Positions 1 through 5,535 of a stretch of DNA of 8,277 nt are shown here, piece by piece (the first letter of the stretch is position 1; each line of letters opens with the position of its first letter). A program made the position numbers and the translations under genes. Where the stretch lies: positions 1 to 8,277 of the forward strand of contig CALGGH010000103.1 of assembly GCA_937916415.1 (NCBI GenBank), read 5' to 3'. The stretch is from an uncultured Lachnospiraceae bacterium (GTDB lineage Bacteria; Bacillota; Clostridia; Lachnospirales; Lachnospiraceae). The notes below the pieces were generated by a model that searched no databases, was not told where the DNA came from, and saw only the letters and a program-made list of their open reading frames with translations.

Positions 1-136
1 CCACGAAATCCAGGTATTTTTGACCCTCGGCGTCATACAGGTACACCCCATCGCCGTGATCGAGCACTATCTGATATCTGTTATAAGTGTGAAGCAGGTC
101 TTTTTCGGCCTGCTCCATGCATTCCGTCACGTTCAT
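1..136 (-). CDS. argD: Acetylornithine aminotransferase, N-terminal part (runs off left edge)
   Basis: Only the first 45 codons are present. The ATG at 136-134 overlaps the argB stop as ATGA, so translation is probably coupled to argB. The visible protein begins MNVTECMEQAEKDLLHTYNR and continues with a VLDHGDGVYLYDAEGQKYLDF stretch. This matches the start of class III PLP aminotransferases of the ArgD type, where the 'G.G..lyD..G..YLDF' segment forms the beginning of the large fold. The family transfers an amino group from glutamate to N-acetylglutamate 5-semialdehyde, giving N-acetylornithine, in the cytoplasm. The PLP-binding lysine lies outside the window. The position after argC and argB supports ArgD rather than a related GABA or ornithine aminotransferase. 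Confidence 0.88.
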   Translation of the reverse strand, partial: MNVTECMEQAEKDLLHTYNRYQIVLDHGDGVYLYDAEGQKYLDFV

Positions 137-1050
137 GACTTTCTCCTATTCGTAATCTTGTCTCCGATCTCATCATCATCTGCCATGATGGCGGTTCCTA
201 TTCCTTCGTTCGTGAATATCTCCAGCAGCAGGCAATGAGCGATGCGGCCGTCAAGTATGTGCACGCGGTTAACGCCGGACCTGATGGCGGTCGTGCAGTT
301 GTTCAGCTTGGGCAGCATGCCTCCGCCTATCCATCCGTCAGCGATCAGCTTGTCAGCCTGTGATGCCGTGATCCTGGATATGAAGGACGACTTGTCATTA
401 ACGTCCTTGTACAGACCCTCTATGTCAGTCAGAAACGCCAGTTTCTCTGCTCCGACTGCCGTAGCCACCGCACAGGCGGCATCATCCGCGTTGACGTTGT
501 AGGTATTGAATTCATCATCCATGCCTATTGGGGCAACTATCGGCAAAAAGTCCTTTTCAATCAGGTCATACAGGATCTTTGGATCCACGCTCGTGACCTC
601 TCCCACGAATCCTATGTCCTTACCGTCGGGCATGTGCTTTTTGACGCGCAGGAGTCCTCCGTCCTTGCCGCTGATGCCAACGGCCCTGACGCCGAGTTCC
701 TCCACCATGCGGACGAGATTCTTGTTCACCTTGCCCAGGACCATCTCGGCTATCTCCATGGTAGCCGCGTCGGTTACCCGCAGTCCGTTCACGAACCTGG
801 CTTCCATGCCCGCCTTGTCGACCCAGCGGCTGATCTCCTTGCCGCCGCCGTGCACTATGATGGGCTTGAAGCCGACCAGCTTGAGCAAAGTCACGTCCTC
901 TATGACGTTGCGCTGCAGTTCCTCGTTGGCCATGGCGGATCCGCCGTACTTGACCACTATTATCTTGCGATTGAACTGCTGTATGTAGGGAAGGGCTTCG
1001 ATGAGGACCTCAGCCTTTTCCATTATTCTCGTCATTTCCGCATTTTCCAT
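133..1050 (-). CDS. argB: Acetylglutamate kinase, arginine-sensitive type
   Basis: This 305-residue amino acid kinase phosphorylates N-acetylglutamate, the second step of arginine synthesis, in the cytoplasm. Visible motifs are KYGGSAM (about 34-40) and VHGGGKEI (about 67-73) for the nucleotide and phosphate-binding loops, NVNADDAA (about 186-193), and GGGMLPK (about 242-248) with the catalytic-site lysine. About 25 residues precede the kinase core, forming the AEVLIEALPYIQQF helix, and the C-terminus has EIFTNEGIGT (about 277-286). Both are features known from hexameric, arginine-inhibited enzymes, so feedback inhibition by arginine is inferred. The ATG at 1050 has an AAGGAG at 1061-1066, 10 nt upstream. 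The gene starts 20 nt after the acetyltransferase stop and its TGA overlaps the argD ATG. Confidence 0.96.
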   Translation of the reverse strand: MENAEMTRIMEKAEVLIEALPYIQQFNRKIIVVKYGGSAMANEELQRNVIEDVTLLKLVGFKPIIVHGGGKEISRWVDKAGMEARFVNGLRVTDAATMEIAEMVLGKVNKNLVRMVEELGVRAVGISGKDGGLLRVKKHMPDGKDIGFVGEVTSVDPKILYDLIEKDFLPIVAPIGMDDEFNTYNVNADDAACAVATAVGAEKLAFLTDIEGLYKDVNDKSSFISRITASQADKLIADGWIGGGMLPKLNNCTTAIRSGVNRVHILDGRIAHCLLLEIFTNEGIGTAIMADDDEIGDKITNRRKS

Positions 1051-1070
1051 CTCGCCAAATCTCCTTGTGA

Positions 1071-1535
1071 TCAGCTGTTAAAAGCCGTAATGTTTTCTTC
1101 ATTCAGCGTGAAGTCATAATAGTTCAGGTCTCCGCGGCGCACCCAGCCTATCTCGTTCCAAAAGGCGTTGCCCACGTCATTGACCGTAAATGCTATCAGT
1201 GAGACCTTGTTGATGCTCTCACGCCTCAGGGCTTCCATGCAATGCACGACCATGGCCTTGCCTATGCCCCTCCTGCGCCAGTCCTCACGCACGCACACGT
1301 GATACAGGCATCCCCTGCGTCCGTCATGTCCGCACAGGATGGCTCCGACCGTCACGTCGCCGTCCATGGCCACCACGCTCATGCCGGGATTCCTCTTTAT
1401 GAACTTATCCACACCCTCGCGGGAGTCATCTATGCTCCTGATCGCAAACCCGTGGATGCTCATCCACAGATCCCTGACGTTCGCGTAATCCTCAATCGTC
1501 ATCGGCCTGATGACGTAATTCCTGCTCTCTTGCAT
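1071..1535 (-). CDS. GNAT-family N-acetyltransferase inside the arginine operon
   Basis: This 154-residue protein is a single GNAT domain. The acetyl-CoA pyrophosphate-binding motif A is clear as VREDWRRRGIGKAM (about 82-95, with the R-R-R-G-I-G core at 87-92). Before it are the GAILCGHDGRRG beta strand and hairpin (about 64-75), and after it GNAFWNEIGWVRR (about 122-134), the usual C-terminal 'A..fye.~GF' motif B. It sits between argC, whose stop is 4 nt upstream, and argB, 20 nt downstream. No good Shine-Dalgarno is visible before its ATG, so translation is likely coupled to argC. The position suggests an acetyl-transfer role in arginine synthesis, for example a short N-acetylglutamate synthase like the stand-alone GNAT enzymes known in actinobacteria. 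That is inference: it could equally acetylate another small molecule or a protein N-terminus. The GNAT fold is near certain, the substrate is unknown. Confidence 0.9.
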   Translation of the reverse strand: MQESRNYVIRPMTIEDYANVRDLWMSIHGFAIRSIDDSREGVDKFIKRNPGMSVVAMDGDVTVGAILCGHDGRRGCLYHVCVREDWRRRGIGKAMVVHCMEALRRESINKVSLIAFTVNDVGNAFWNEIGWVRRGDLNYYDFTLNEENITAFNS

Positions 1536-1539
1536 GGCA

Positions 1540-2586
1540 TCACAGTCCCATCGACTCTTCGAAGCCGAACATCACGTTCATGTTCTGTACGGCCTGTCCG
1601 GCAGCTCCCTTGACTATGTTGTCCAGGGCGCCCATCATCACGATGCGGCCGGTTCTTAAGTCGATCTTAAAGCCTATGTCGGTATAATTGGTGTCCCTGA
1701 CCCATCTGGTCTCAGGCACTCCGCCGTCACCAAGCAGGCGTATGAAGCGCTCATCTCCATATGCCTCCTCATAGGCGGCGCTTATGCGCTCCGCGGTGGG
1801 CAGCGATCCGTCAGCCTCCCTGACGAGGGATGCATATTCCGTGGCCAGAATGCCCCTGTCCATGGGGACGAGGTGAGGAGTAAAGCTGATGACCACGTCG
1901 CCTCCGCAGGCATATCCCAGCTGTTCCTCTATCTCCGGAGTGTGTCTGTGAGTCGTCACGCCGTATGGCTTGACGCTCTCGTTGACTTCACAGAACAGGT
2001 TGGCCACCCTGGCTCCCCTGCCGGCTCCGGACGTCCCGCTCTTGGCGTCGATGATCAGGGTGGACGGATCTATGAGTCCGGCCTTGACCAGCGGATATGC
2101 CGTGAGTATCGAGCACGTGGTGTAGCAGCCGGGGTTGGCCACTATCCTGGCATTAGCGACGTCTGCCCTGTTGATCTCGCACAGGCCATACACTGCTTCT
2201 TCTACGTACTGAGGGGCGGCATGCTTTATGCCGTACCATTTCTCATAAACGGCTACGTCCTTGATCCTGAAATCGGCGGACAGGTCTATGATGCGCGTAT
2301 TGGACAGCACCTCGTCGTCCAGCAGCGTGGCACACACTCCCTGCGGGGTTGCCGTAAATATAACGTCTGCTTTTTTAGATAAATCCTTGATGAATGCGGG
2401 GTCTCCGTCATCCTCACAGATGCCGTCCTCCACGCCGCGAAGGTTCCCGTATACGTCCGAGAACTTCTGTCCCGCATACCCTCTCGAGCCCAAAAAAACG
2501 ATCTGAACCTGCTCGTGCCCGCTCAGTATCCTGACAAGTTCGGCGCCCGCATATCCGGTCGCTCCGACTATTCCAGCCTTGATCAT
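1540..2586 (-). CDS. argC: N-acetyl-gamma-glutamyl-phosphate reductase
   Basis: This cytoplasmic NADPH-dependent enzyme reduces N-acetylglutamyl phosphate to the semialdehyde, the step between ArgB and ArgD. The 348-residue protein opens with the Rossmann glycine motif GIVGATGYAGAELVR (about 5-19). It carries the catalytic cysteine in NPGCYTT (Cys154), SGTSGAGR (about 183-190), and the catalytic-histidine region THRHTPEIEEQLG (about 212-224). Length is normal for the short bacterial type. An in-frame ATG lies four codons upstream at 2598, but the GGAGG at 2592-2596 is 5 nt from the ATG at 2586, and the conserved protein begins there, so 2586 is preferred. First gene of the argC-GNAT-argB-argD operon, with a probable promoter at 2628-2656 and inverted repeats around it. 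Confidence 0.96.
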   Translation of the reverse strand: MIKAGIVGATGYAGAELVRILSGHEQVQIVFLGSRGYAGQKFSDVYGNLRGVEDGICEDDGDPAFIKDLSKKADVIFTATPQGVCATLLDDEVLSNTRIIDLSADFRIKDVAVYEKWYGIKHAAPQYVEEAVYGLCEINRADVANARIVANPGCYTTCSILTAYPLVKAGLIDPSTLIIDAKSGTSGAGRGARVANLFCEVNESVKPYGVTTHRHTPEIEEQLGYACGGDVVISFTPHLVPMDRGILATEYASLVREADGSLPTAERISAAYEEAYGDERFIRLLGDGGVPETRWVRDTNYTDIGFKIDLRTGRIVMMGALDNIVKGAAGQAVQNMNVMFGFEESMGL

Positions 2587-2591
2587 TTCAG

Positions 2592-2596
2592 CCTCC
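2592..2596 (-). promoter_or_regulatory. argC ribosome binding site deciding the start
   Basis: GGAGG on the minus strand, 5 nt before the ATG at 2586. It overlaps the codons just after the alternative ATG at 2598, whose own upstream GGGAG is only 3 nt away and too close. This favours the inner start. Confidence 0.7.
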
Positions 2597-2609
2597 ATTT
2601 TCTCCCATG

Positions 2610-2632
2610 ATATTTAAACCATTCTTAAATAT
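2610..2632. promoter_or_regulatory. AT-rich inverted repeat over the argC -10 and start site (candidate operator)
   Basis: Perfect 8-bp arms, ATATTTAA at 2610-2617 and TTAAATAT at 2625-2632, separated by 7 bp. The right arm overlaps the argC -10 element and the centre falls on the predicted transcription start. This is where a repressor such as ArgR/AhrC would block initiation. The arms do not match the ARG-box consensus well, and AT-rich palindromes arise easily by chance, so the regulator is not assigned. Confidence 0.4.
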
Positions 2633-2656
2633 ATCTGATTTAGTGCCTTAATTCAA
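2628..2656 (-). promoter_or_regulatory. Probable sigma-A promoter of the argC operon
   Basis: On the minus strand a TTGAAT -35 element (2651-2656, four of six consensus bases) is followed after exactly 17 bp by TATATT (2628-2633, five of six). The predicted transcript would begin near 2621, about 35 nt before the argC start codon. It is the best-spaced element pair I see in the intergenic region for this direction. It has not been tested and is read by eye. Confidence 0.6.
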
Positions 2657-2659
2657 GGG

Positions 2660-2682
2660 AAATGCTGAATAAATCAGCATTT
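2660..2682. promoter_or_regulatory. Perfect 9-bp inverted repeat upstream of the argC -35 (candidate ArgR-type operator)
   Basis: AAATGCTGA at 2660-2668 and TCAGCATTT at 2674-2682 are exact reverse complements around a 5-bp ATAAA centre. It begins 4 bp upstream of the argC -35 element. The core TGAATAAATCA resembles a shortened ARG box, whose known form is roughly TGAAT-4 bp-ATTCA, but the half-site spacing is not canonical. A rho-independent terminator is unlikely: no gene ends nearby and no T-run follows on either strand. A DNA-binding site shared between argC and argG is the better reading. Confidence 0.45.
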
Positions 2683-2722
2683 ACCCGACAGGCTTCGGCA
2701 GTGCTCCGTTTTCAAGCTATCC

Positions 2723-2738
2723 CTTGCATACTTGCATA
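2723..2738. repeat. Tandem CTTGCATA octamer pair upstream of the argG promoter
   Basis: CTTGCATA occurs twice head to tail (2723-2730 and 2731-2738), with a diverged third copy beginning CTTGATGTA at 2741. Read on the minus strand each copy contains ATGCAAG, which matches the right half of the known Bacillus arginine repressor box. The pair lies immediately upstream of the argG -35 element, consistent with an operator or activator site. Confidence 0.45.
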
Positions 2739-2741
2739 CGC

Positions 2742-2771
2742 TTGATGTATATTAATCAGTAGCGTTATAAG
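2742..2771 (+). promoter_or_regulatory. Probable argG promoter with an imperfect palindrome in its spacer
   Basis: TTGATG (2742-2747, four of six -35 bases) is followed after 18 bp by TATAAG (2766-2771, five of six -10 bases), placing the transcript start near 2778 and leaving a leader of under 20 nt. The segment 2743-2758 reads as a 16-bp imperfect palindrome (TGATGTAT / ATTAATCA, 6 of 8 pairs), overlapping the -35 and spacer as a repressor site would. An alternative pairing of the first TTGCAT (2724-2729) with TATATT (2748-2753) is also possible. Confidence 0.5.
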
Positions 2772-2782
2772 AAACAATTTAT

Positions 2783-2787
2783 GGAGG
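2783..2787 (+). promoter_or_regulatory. argG ribosome binding site deciding the start
   Basis: GGAGG lies 8 nt before the ATG at 2796. An in-frame ATG at 2781 would place the start codon directly before this site, with no Shine-Dalgarno of its own, so 2796 is preferred. Confidence 0.7.
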
Positions 2788-2795
2788 AAAGCATC

Positions 2796-4013
2796 ATGAA
2801 AGAGAAAGTTGTTTTGGCCTATTCGGGCGGTCTGGACACCACCGCCATCATTCCCTGGCTCAAGGAAAACTATGACTATGAGGTCATCTGCGTCTGCGTT
2901 GACTGCGGACAGGGGGCCGAGCTGGACGGCCTGGAGGAGCGTGCAAAAGCTTCCGGAGCGGAAAAGCTGTACATCGAAGACCTGACGGACGTATTTGCCG
3001 ACGAATACGTCGTTCCCTGCGTACAGGCACATGCCGTATACGAGAACAAATATCTCCTCGGCACCAGCATGGCCCGTCCCGCCATCGCCAAGAGGCTGGT
3101 TGAGATAGCCCGCAAGGAAGGCGCTACCGCCATCTGCCACGGCGCTACCGGCAAGGGCAATGATCAGATCAGGTTTGAGCTCGGCATCAAGGCCCTCGCT
3201 CCCGACCTCAAGATAATAGCCGCATGGCGTGACGACAAGTGGACGATGAACTCCCGTGAGGAGGAGATCGAATACTGCAGGCAGCACGGCATTCACCTGC
3301 CCTTCGACGCTTCCAGCTCATACAGCCGCGACCGCAACCTCTGGCACATCAGCCACGAGGGGCTTGAGCTCGAGGATCCCGCCAGTGAGCCCAATTACGA
3401 ACATCTGCTCGTGCTCAGCGTGACTCCCGAAAAGGCTCCCGATGAGGGCGAATGCGTGACCATGACCTTCGAAAAGGGCGTACCCACGTCAATCAACGGC
3501 GAGAAGATGAAGGTCTCAGACATCATAAGGAAGCTGAACGCCCTTGGCGGCAGGCACGGCATCGGCATAGTTGACATCGTGGAAAACAGGGTTGTCGGCA
3601 TGAAGAGCCGCGGCGTGTACGAAACTCCCGGCGGAACGATCCTCTATGAGGCACATCAGCAGCTCGAGGAGCTGATCCTGGACCGCGACACCTACAGGGT
3701 CAAGGAAGAAATGGGCAATCTCTTCGCCCAGATAGTATACGAGGGCAAGTGGTTCACTCCCCTGCGTGAGGCCGTGCAGGCATTCATCGAGTCCACGCAG
3801 CAGTACGTGACCGGCGAAGTGAAGTTTAAGCTCTACAAGGGCAACGTCATCAAGGCAGGCACGACTTCGCCCTACTCGCTGTACAACGAGTCCATCGCAT
3901 CCTTCACCACCGGCGATCTCTACGATCACCATGACGCCGAGGGATTCATCAACCTGTTTGGCCTCTCATGCAAGGTAAGGGCCATGAAGATGCAGGAAGT
4001 AAACGGAAAATAA
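2796..4013 (+). CDS. argG: Argininosuccinate synthase
   Basis: This 405-residue cytoplasmic enzyme joins citrulline and aspartate using ATP to form argininosuccinate. The N-terminal ATP-pyrophosphatase P-loop reads AYSGGLDTT (about 8-16). LLGTSMARPAIAKRL (about 87-101) and HGATGKGNDQIRFE (about 115-128) are the classic citrulline and aspartate-binding signatures. The DRNLWHISHEG...LEDP region begins the synthetase half, and length is typical of the bacterial form. The start at 2796 gives the usual MKEKVVLAYSGG beginning and the best ribosome-site spacing. The gene is transcribed away from argC out of a shared 209-bp control region. argH, the usual partner, does not follow: the next gene is on the opposite strand and ends 3 bp away. 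Confidence 0.97.
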   Translation: MKEKVVLAYSGGLDTTAIIPWLKENYDYEVICVCVDCGQGAELDGLEERAKASGAEKLYIEDLTDVFADEYVVPCVQAHAVYENKYLLGTSMARPAIAKRLVEIARKEGATAICHGATGKGNDQIRFELGIKALAPDLKIIAAWRDDKWTMNSREEEIEYCRQHGIHLPFDASSSYSRDRNLWHISHEGLELEDPASEPNYEHLLVLSVTPEKAPDEGECVTMTFEKGVPTSINGEKMKVSDIIRKLNALGGRHGIGIVDIVENRVVGMKSRGVYETPGGTILYEAHQQLEELILDRDTYRVKEEMGNLFAQIVYEGKWFTPLREAVQAFIESTQQYVTGEVKFKLYKGNVIKAGTTSPYSLYNESIASFTTGDLYDHHDAEGFINLFGLSCKVRAMKMQEVNGK

Positions 4014-4016
4014 TCG

Positions 4017-4730
4017 TCAGGATGGGCGCTTGCCTATTTCAGATTCCATGAACTTGAGCCACCGGCGGGAAACCTTGAACTTCTTCCCGTCGGTGAGCGT
4101 GACGTTTCCAAAACCGGTCTTAGCTATGGCCTGAGCATGAGCCACCAGGTTGTCGGGCAGGTTATAAATTTTCTCAAATCCATGAACCCGCGCCGCAAAA
4201 TTTTCTATCCGTTCCGGACAAATGATCTCCCTGCCATCCGTCAGACGTACCGCGATCACGTTCTTCTGCTGTTCCGCATAGAGGAACTCCTCTTCGCGGA
4301 CGTGAATCGTCTCGGAGTTGGTGCGTACGTCAATTTTGGGTTCCCGGGCCAGGGTGGCCTCAAGCGCCCTGTCCAGCATCTCCTCCAGTTCATCCGTACG
4401 TATGGGCTGCCTGAGTACCAGCACGTCGTCCTCTTCGGTAAGCTCGCCGCTTAAATCCACCTCATCGGGGCAAAGCACGATCGTGGCGATCACTCCCTGT
4501 GCCCGCAGGGCTCTGATCAGGTCTATGCTGTTCATTTCGTCATGAAGCAGGTCGATGAAAAAAAGATCATACAGAAAAGGCCTCGCAAGCAGGGCCTCCT
4601 TGTTGCCATAGGACTGGACGTAGTACGGGACGTCGGGATCAGCCTCTATCCTCCTGTCCGCGCTCCTGCCCAAAAGACGCTCCAGCTGTTTCCTGTTCGG
4701 AGCGGAATCCATGCAAACGGCTACGTGCAT
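4017..4730 (-). CDS. LytTR-family response regulator with a degenerate receiver
   Basis: The 237-residue protein has an N-terminal receiver-like domain (about 1-125) and a C-terminal LytTR DNA-binding domain (about 134-233). The receiver keeps a candidate phospho-acceptor, Asp60 in LFFIDLL, and one acidic residue, Asp8. The conserved Ser/Thr is Cys87 (VLCPDE), and the conserved lysine before the cis-proline is Gln108 (LRQPI), so normal phosphorylation signalling is doubtful. The second half shows the LytTR pattern: IDVRTNSETIHVREEEFLYAE, then FEKIYNL..., then NVTLTDGKKFKVSRRWLKFME, although the usual 'hRSylVN' block is altered to YNLPDNLVAHAQ. No sensor kinase is adjacent. A GGGGGG at 4736-4741 lies 5 nt before the ATG. 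It is the last gene of the minus-strand series and ends 3 bp from argG. Confidence 0.85.
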   Translation of the reverse strand: MHVAVCMDSAPNRKQLERLLGRSADRRIEADPDVPYYVQSYGNKEALLARPFLYDLFFIDLLHDEMNSIDLIRALRAQGVIATIVLCPDEVDLSGELTEEDDVLVLRQPIRTDELEEMLDRALEATLAREPKIDVRTNSETIHVREEEFLYAEQQKNVIAVRLTDGREIICPERIENFAARVHGFEKIYNLPDNLVAHAQAIAKTGFGNVTLTDGKKFKVSRRWLKFMESEIGKRPS

Positions 4731-4764
4731 ATTTACCCCCCAAATTCTTCAGTACGCAACAGGT

Positions 4765-5058
4765 CTAAAACAAAGTGATCTGAAGCGGAGACAAATACAA
4801 AATGACTACCAGCGCCACCTGAATGATCAGTATGGCCGGCATGCCAAATAAGAAATACCAGTGTTTGGTCTTGTGCCTGAAGACGTGCATCCCCATGGTG
4901 GTGCCCAGGGATCCGCCTATGATCGCGATTATGAAAAGATGCGCCTCAGGTATCCTCCAGGCCCTGCGCCTCGCCTTGTTCTTGTCCACCCCCATCATGA
5001 TAAAGCCAAGGACGTTGACGACGCACAAGTATATCCCAATCCATAAAATAACGCTCAT
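4765..5058 (-). CDS. DUF1294 small integral membrane protein
   Basis: This 97-residue protein carries the DUF1294 signature: MGVDKNKARRRAWRIPE (about 22-38), then AIIGGSLGTTMGMHVFRHKTKHWYF, the conserved Gly-rich segment followed by FRHKT.H. It has three or four hydrophobic segments (about 3-22, 41-58, 68-90). Its function is unknown; it should sit in the cytoplasmic membrane. The reading frame stays open upstream to a TTG at 5151, but that extension crosses 22-bp tandem repeats, whose length is not a multiple of three, and shows no conserved protein. The ATG at 5058 starts just before the first membrane helix and fits the family length, although no strong Shine-Dalgarno precedes it. The gene lies 93 nt after ridA and 34 nt before the LytTR gene. 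Confidence 0.85.
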   Translation of the reverse strand: MSVILWIGIYLCVVNVLGFIMMGVDKNKARRRAWRIPEAHLFIIAIIGGSLGTTMGMHVFRHKTKHWYFLFGMPAILIIQVALVVILYLSPLQITLF

Positions 5059-5071
5059 TATTACAACCCGC

Positions 5072-5137
5072 AAAGTTCTCCCGAAAGGTCCGCAGAGCTC
5101 TCCCGAACGATCCGTAAAGCTCTCCCAAACGGTCCGT
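5072..5137. repeat. Three 22-bp tandem repeats between ridA and the DUF1294 gene
   Basis: Three head-to-tail copies of 22 bp lie at 5072-5093, 5094-5115 and 5116-5137, agreeing pairwise at 17 to 19 of 22 positions. The consensus on the plus strand is about AAAGCTCTCCCGAACGGTCC plus GT. A short fourth fragment (AAGG) may follow. On the minus strand each copy carries GGGAGA and an ACGG-A-CCGT near-palindrome. They fill 66 of the 93 bp between ridA and the DUF1294 start. The period is close to two DNA turns, which would suit a protein-binding array, but origin by slippage is possible. Confidence 0.8.
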
Positions 5138-5151
5138 AAGGCACCCGTCAA

Positions 5152-5535
5152 TCAGTCTTTTCCGAGATAAGCGATCACTTCCACTTCGCAGAGGACGTTC
5201 TTGGGCAGGGCCTTGACTGCCACGCAGCTCCTGGCAGGCTTTTCGGTAAAAAACTCTTCATAAACGGCATTGAACGCAGCAAAGTCGTTCATGTCCGCCA
5301 AAAAGCAGGTCGTCTTGACCACCCGTGAATAATCCGTGCCGGCCGCCTTCAGTATCTCGCCGACGTTTAGCATGGACTGGCGTGCCTGAGCCTCTATGCC
5401 GCCTTCCGCTATCTCTCCGGTGGCGGGTACTATCGGTATCTGGCCGGACGCATATAGCATATCGCCTGCTATTTTAGCCTGTGAATACGGCCCTATGGCC
5501 GCGGGTGCCTTATCAGTGGATATTGTTCTGATCAT
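5152..5535 (-). CDS. ridA: RidA-family enamine/imine deaminase
   Basis: This 127-residue protein hydrolyses reactive enamines and imines, such as 2-aminoacrylate made by PLP-dependent serine/threonine dehydratases, protecting PLP enzymes in the cytoplasm. It shows the full family pattern: DKAPAAIGPYSQA (about 8-20, Tyr17), LYASGQIPIVPATGEI (about 27-42), and PARSCVAVKALPKN (about 100-113) with Arg102, the substrate-carboxylate ligand, followed by CEVEVIAY with the conserved glutamate near 117. These residues mark the active RidA subfamily. The protein normally forms trimers. The ATG at 5535 overlaps the stop of the preceding small gene as ATGA, and a GAGGAGG lies 7 nt upstream. Confidence 0.96.
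   Translation of the reverse strand: MIRTISTDKAPAAIGPYSQAKIAGDMLYASGQIPIVPATGEIAEGGIEAQARQSMLNVGEILKAAGTDYSRVVKTTCFLADMNDFAAFNAVYEEFFTEKPARSCVAVKALPKNVLCEVEVIAYLGKD

Noticed and set aside
634..1119. Long plus-strand open frames opposite argB (506-988 and 634-1119)
   Set aside because: They lie antisense to a fully conserved argB with low-complexity or biased composition, and have no ribosome site that I can support.
2660..2682. Inverted repeat read as a rho-independent terminator
   Set aside because: The stem is AT-rich, no T-run follows on either strand, and no gene ends nearby; an operator fits better.
2691..2722. Possible hairpin around the GGCTTCGGC segment as a leader or attenuator
   Set aside because: Pairing is limited to about 4 bp, and it lies upstream of the inferred argG start site, so it would not be in either transcript.
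2712..3296. Long open frame on the minus strand opposite argG (also at 3516-3932)
   Set aside because: It is the shadow of argG, caused by strong G/C bias at third codon positions; no recognisable protein pattern, and argG is unmistakable.
5059..5151. N-terminal extension of the DUF1294 protein from a TTG start
   Set aside because: It crosses the 22-bp tandem repeats out of frame phase, shows no family similarity, and the ATG at 5058 gives the normal family length.
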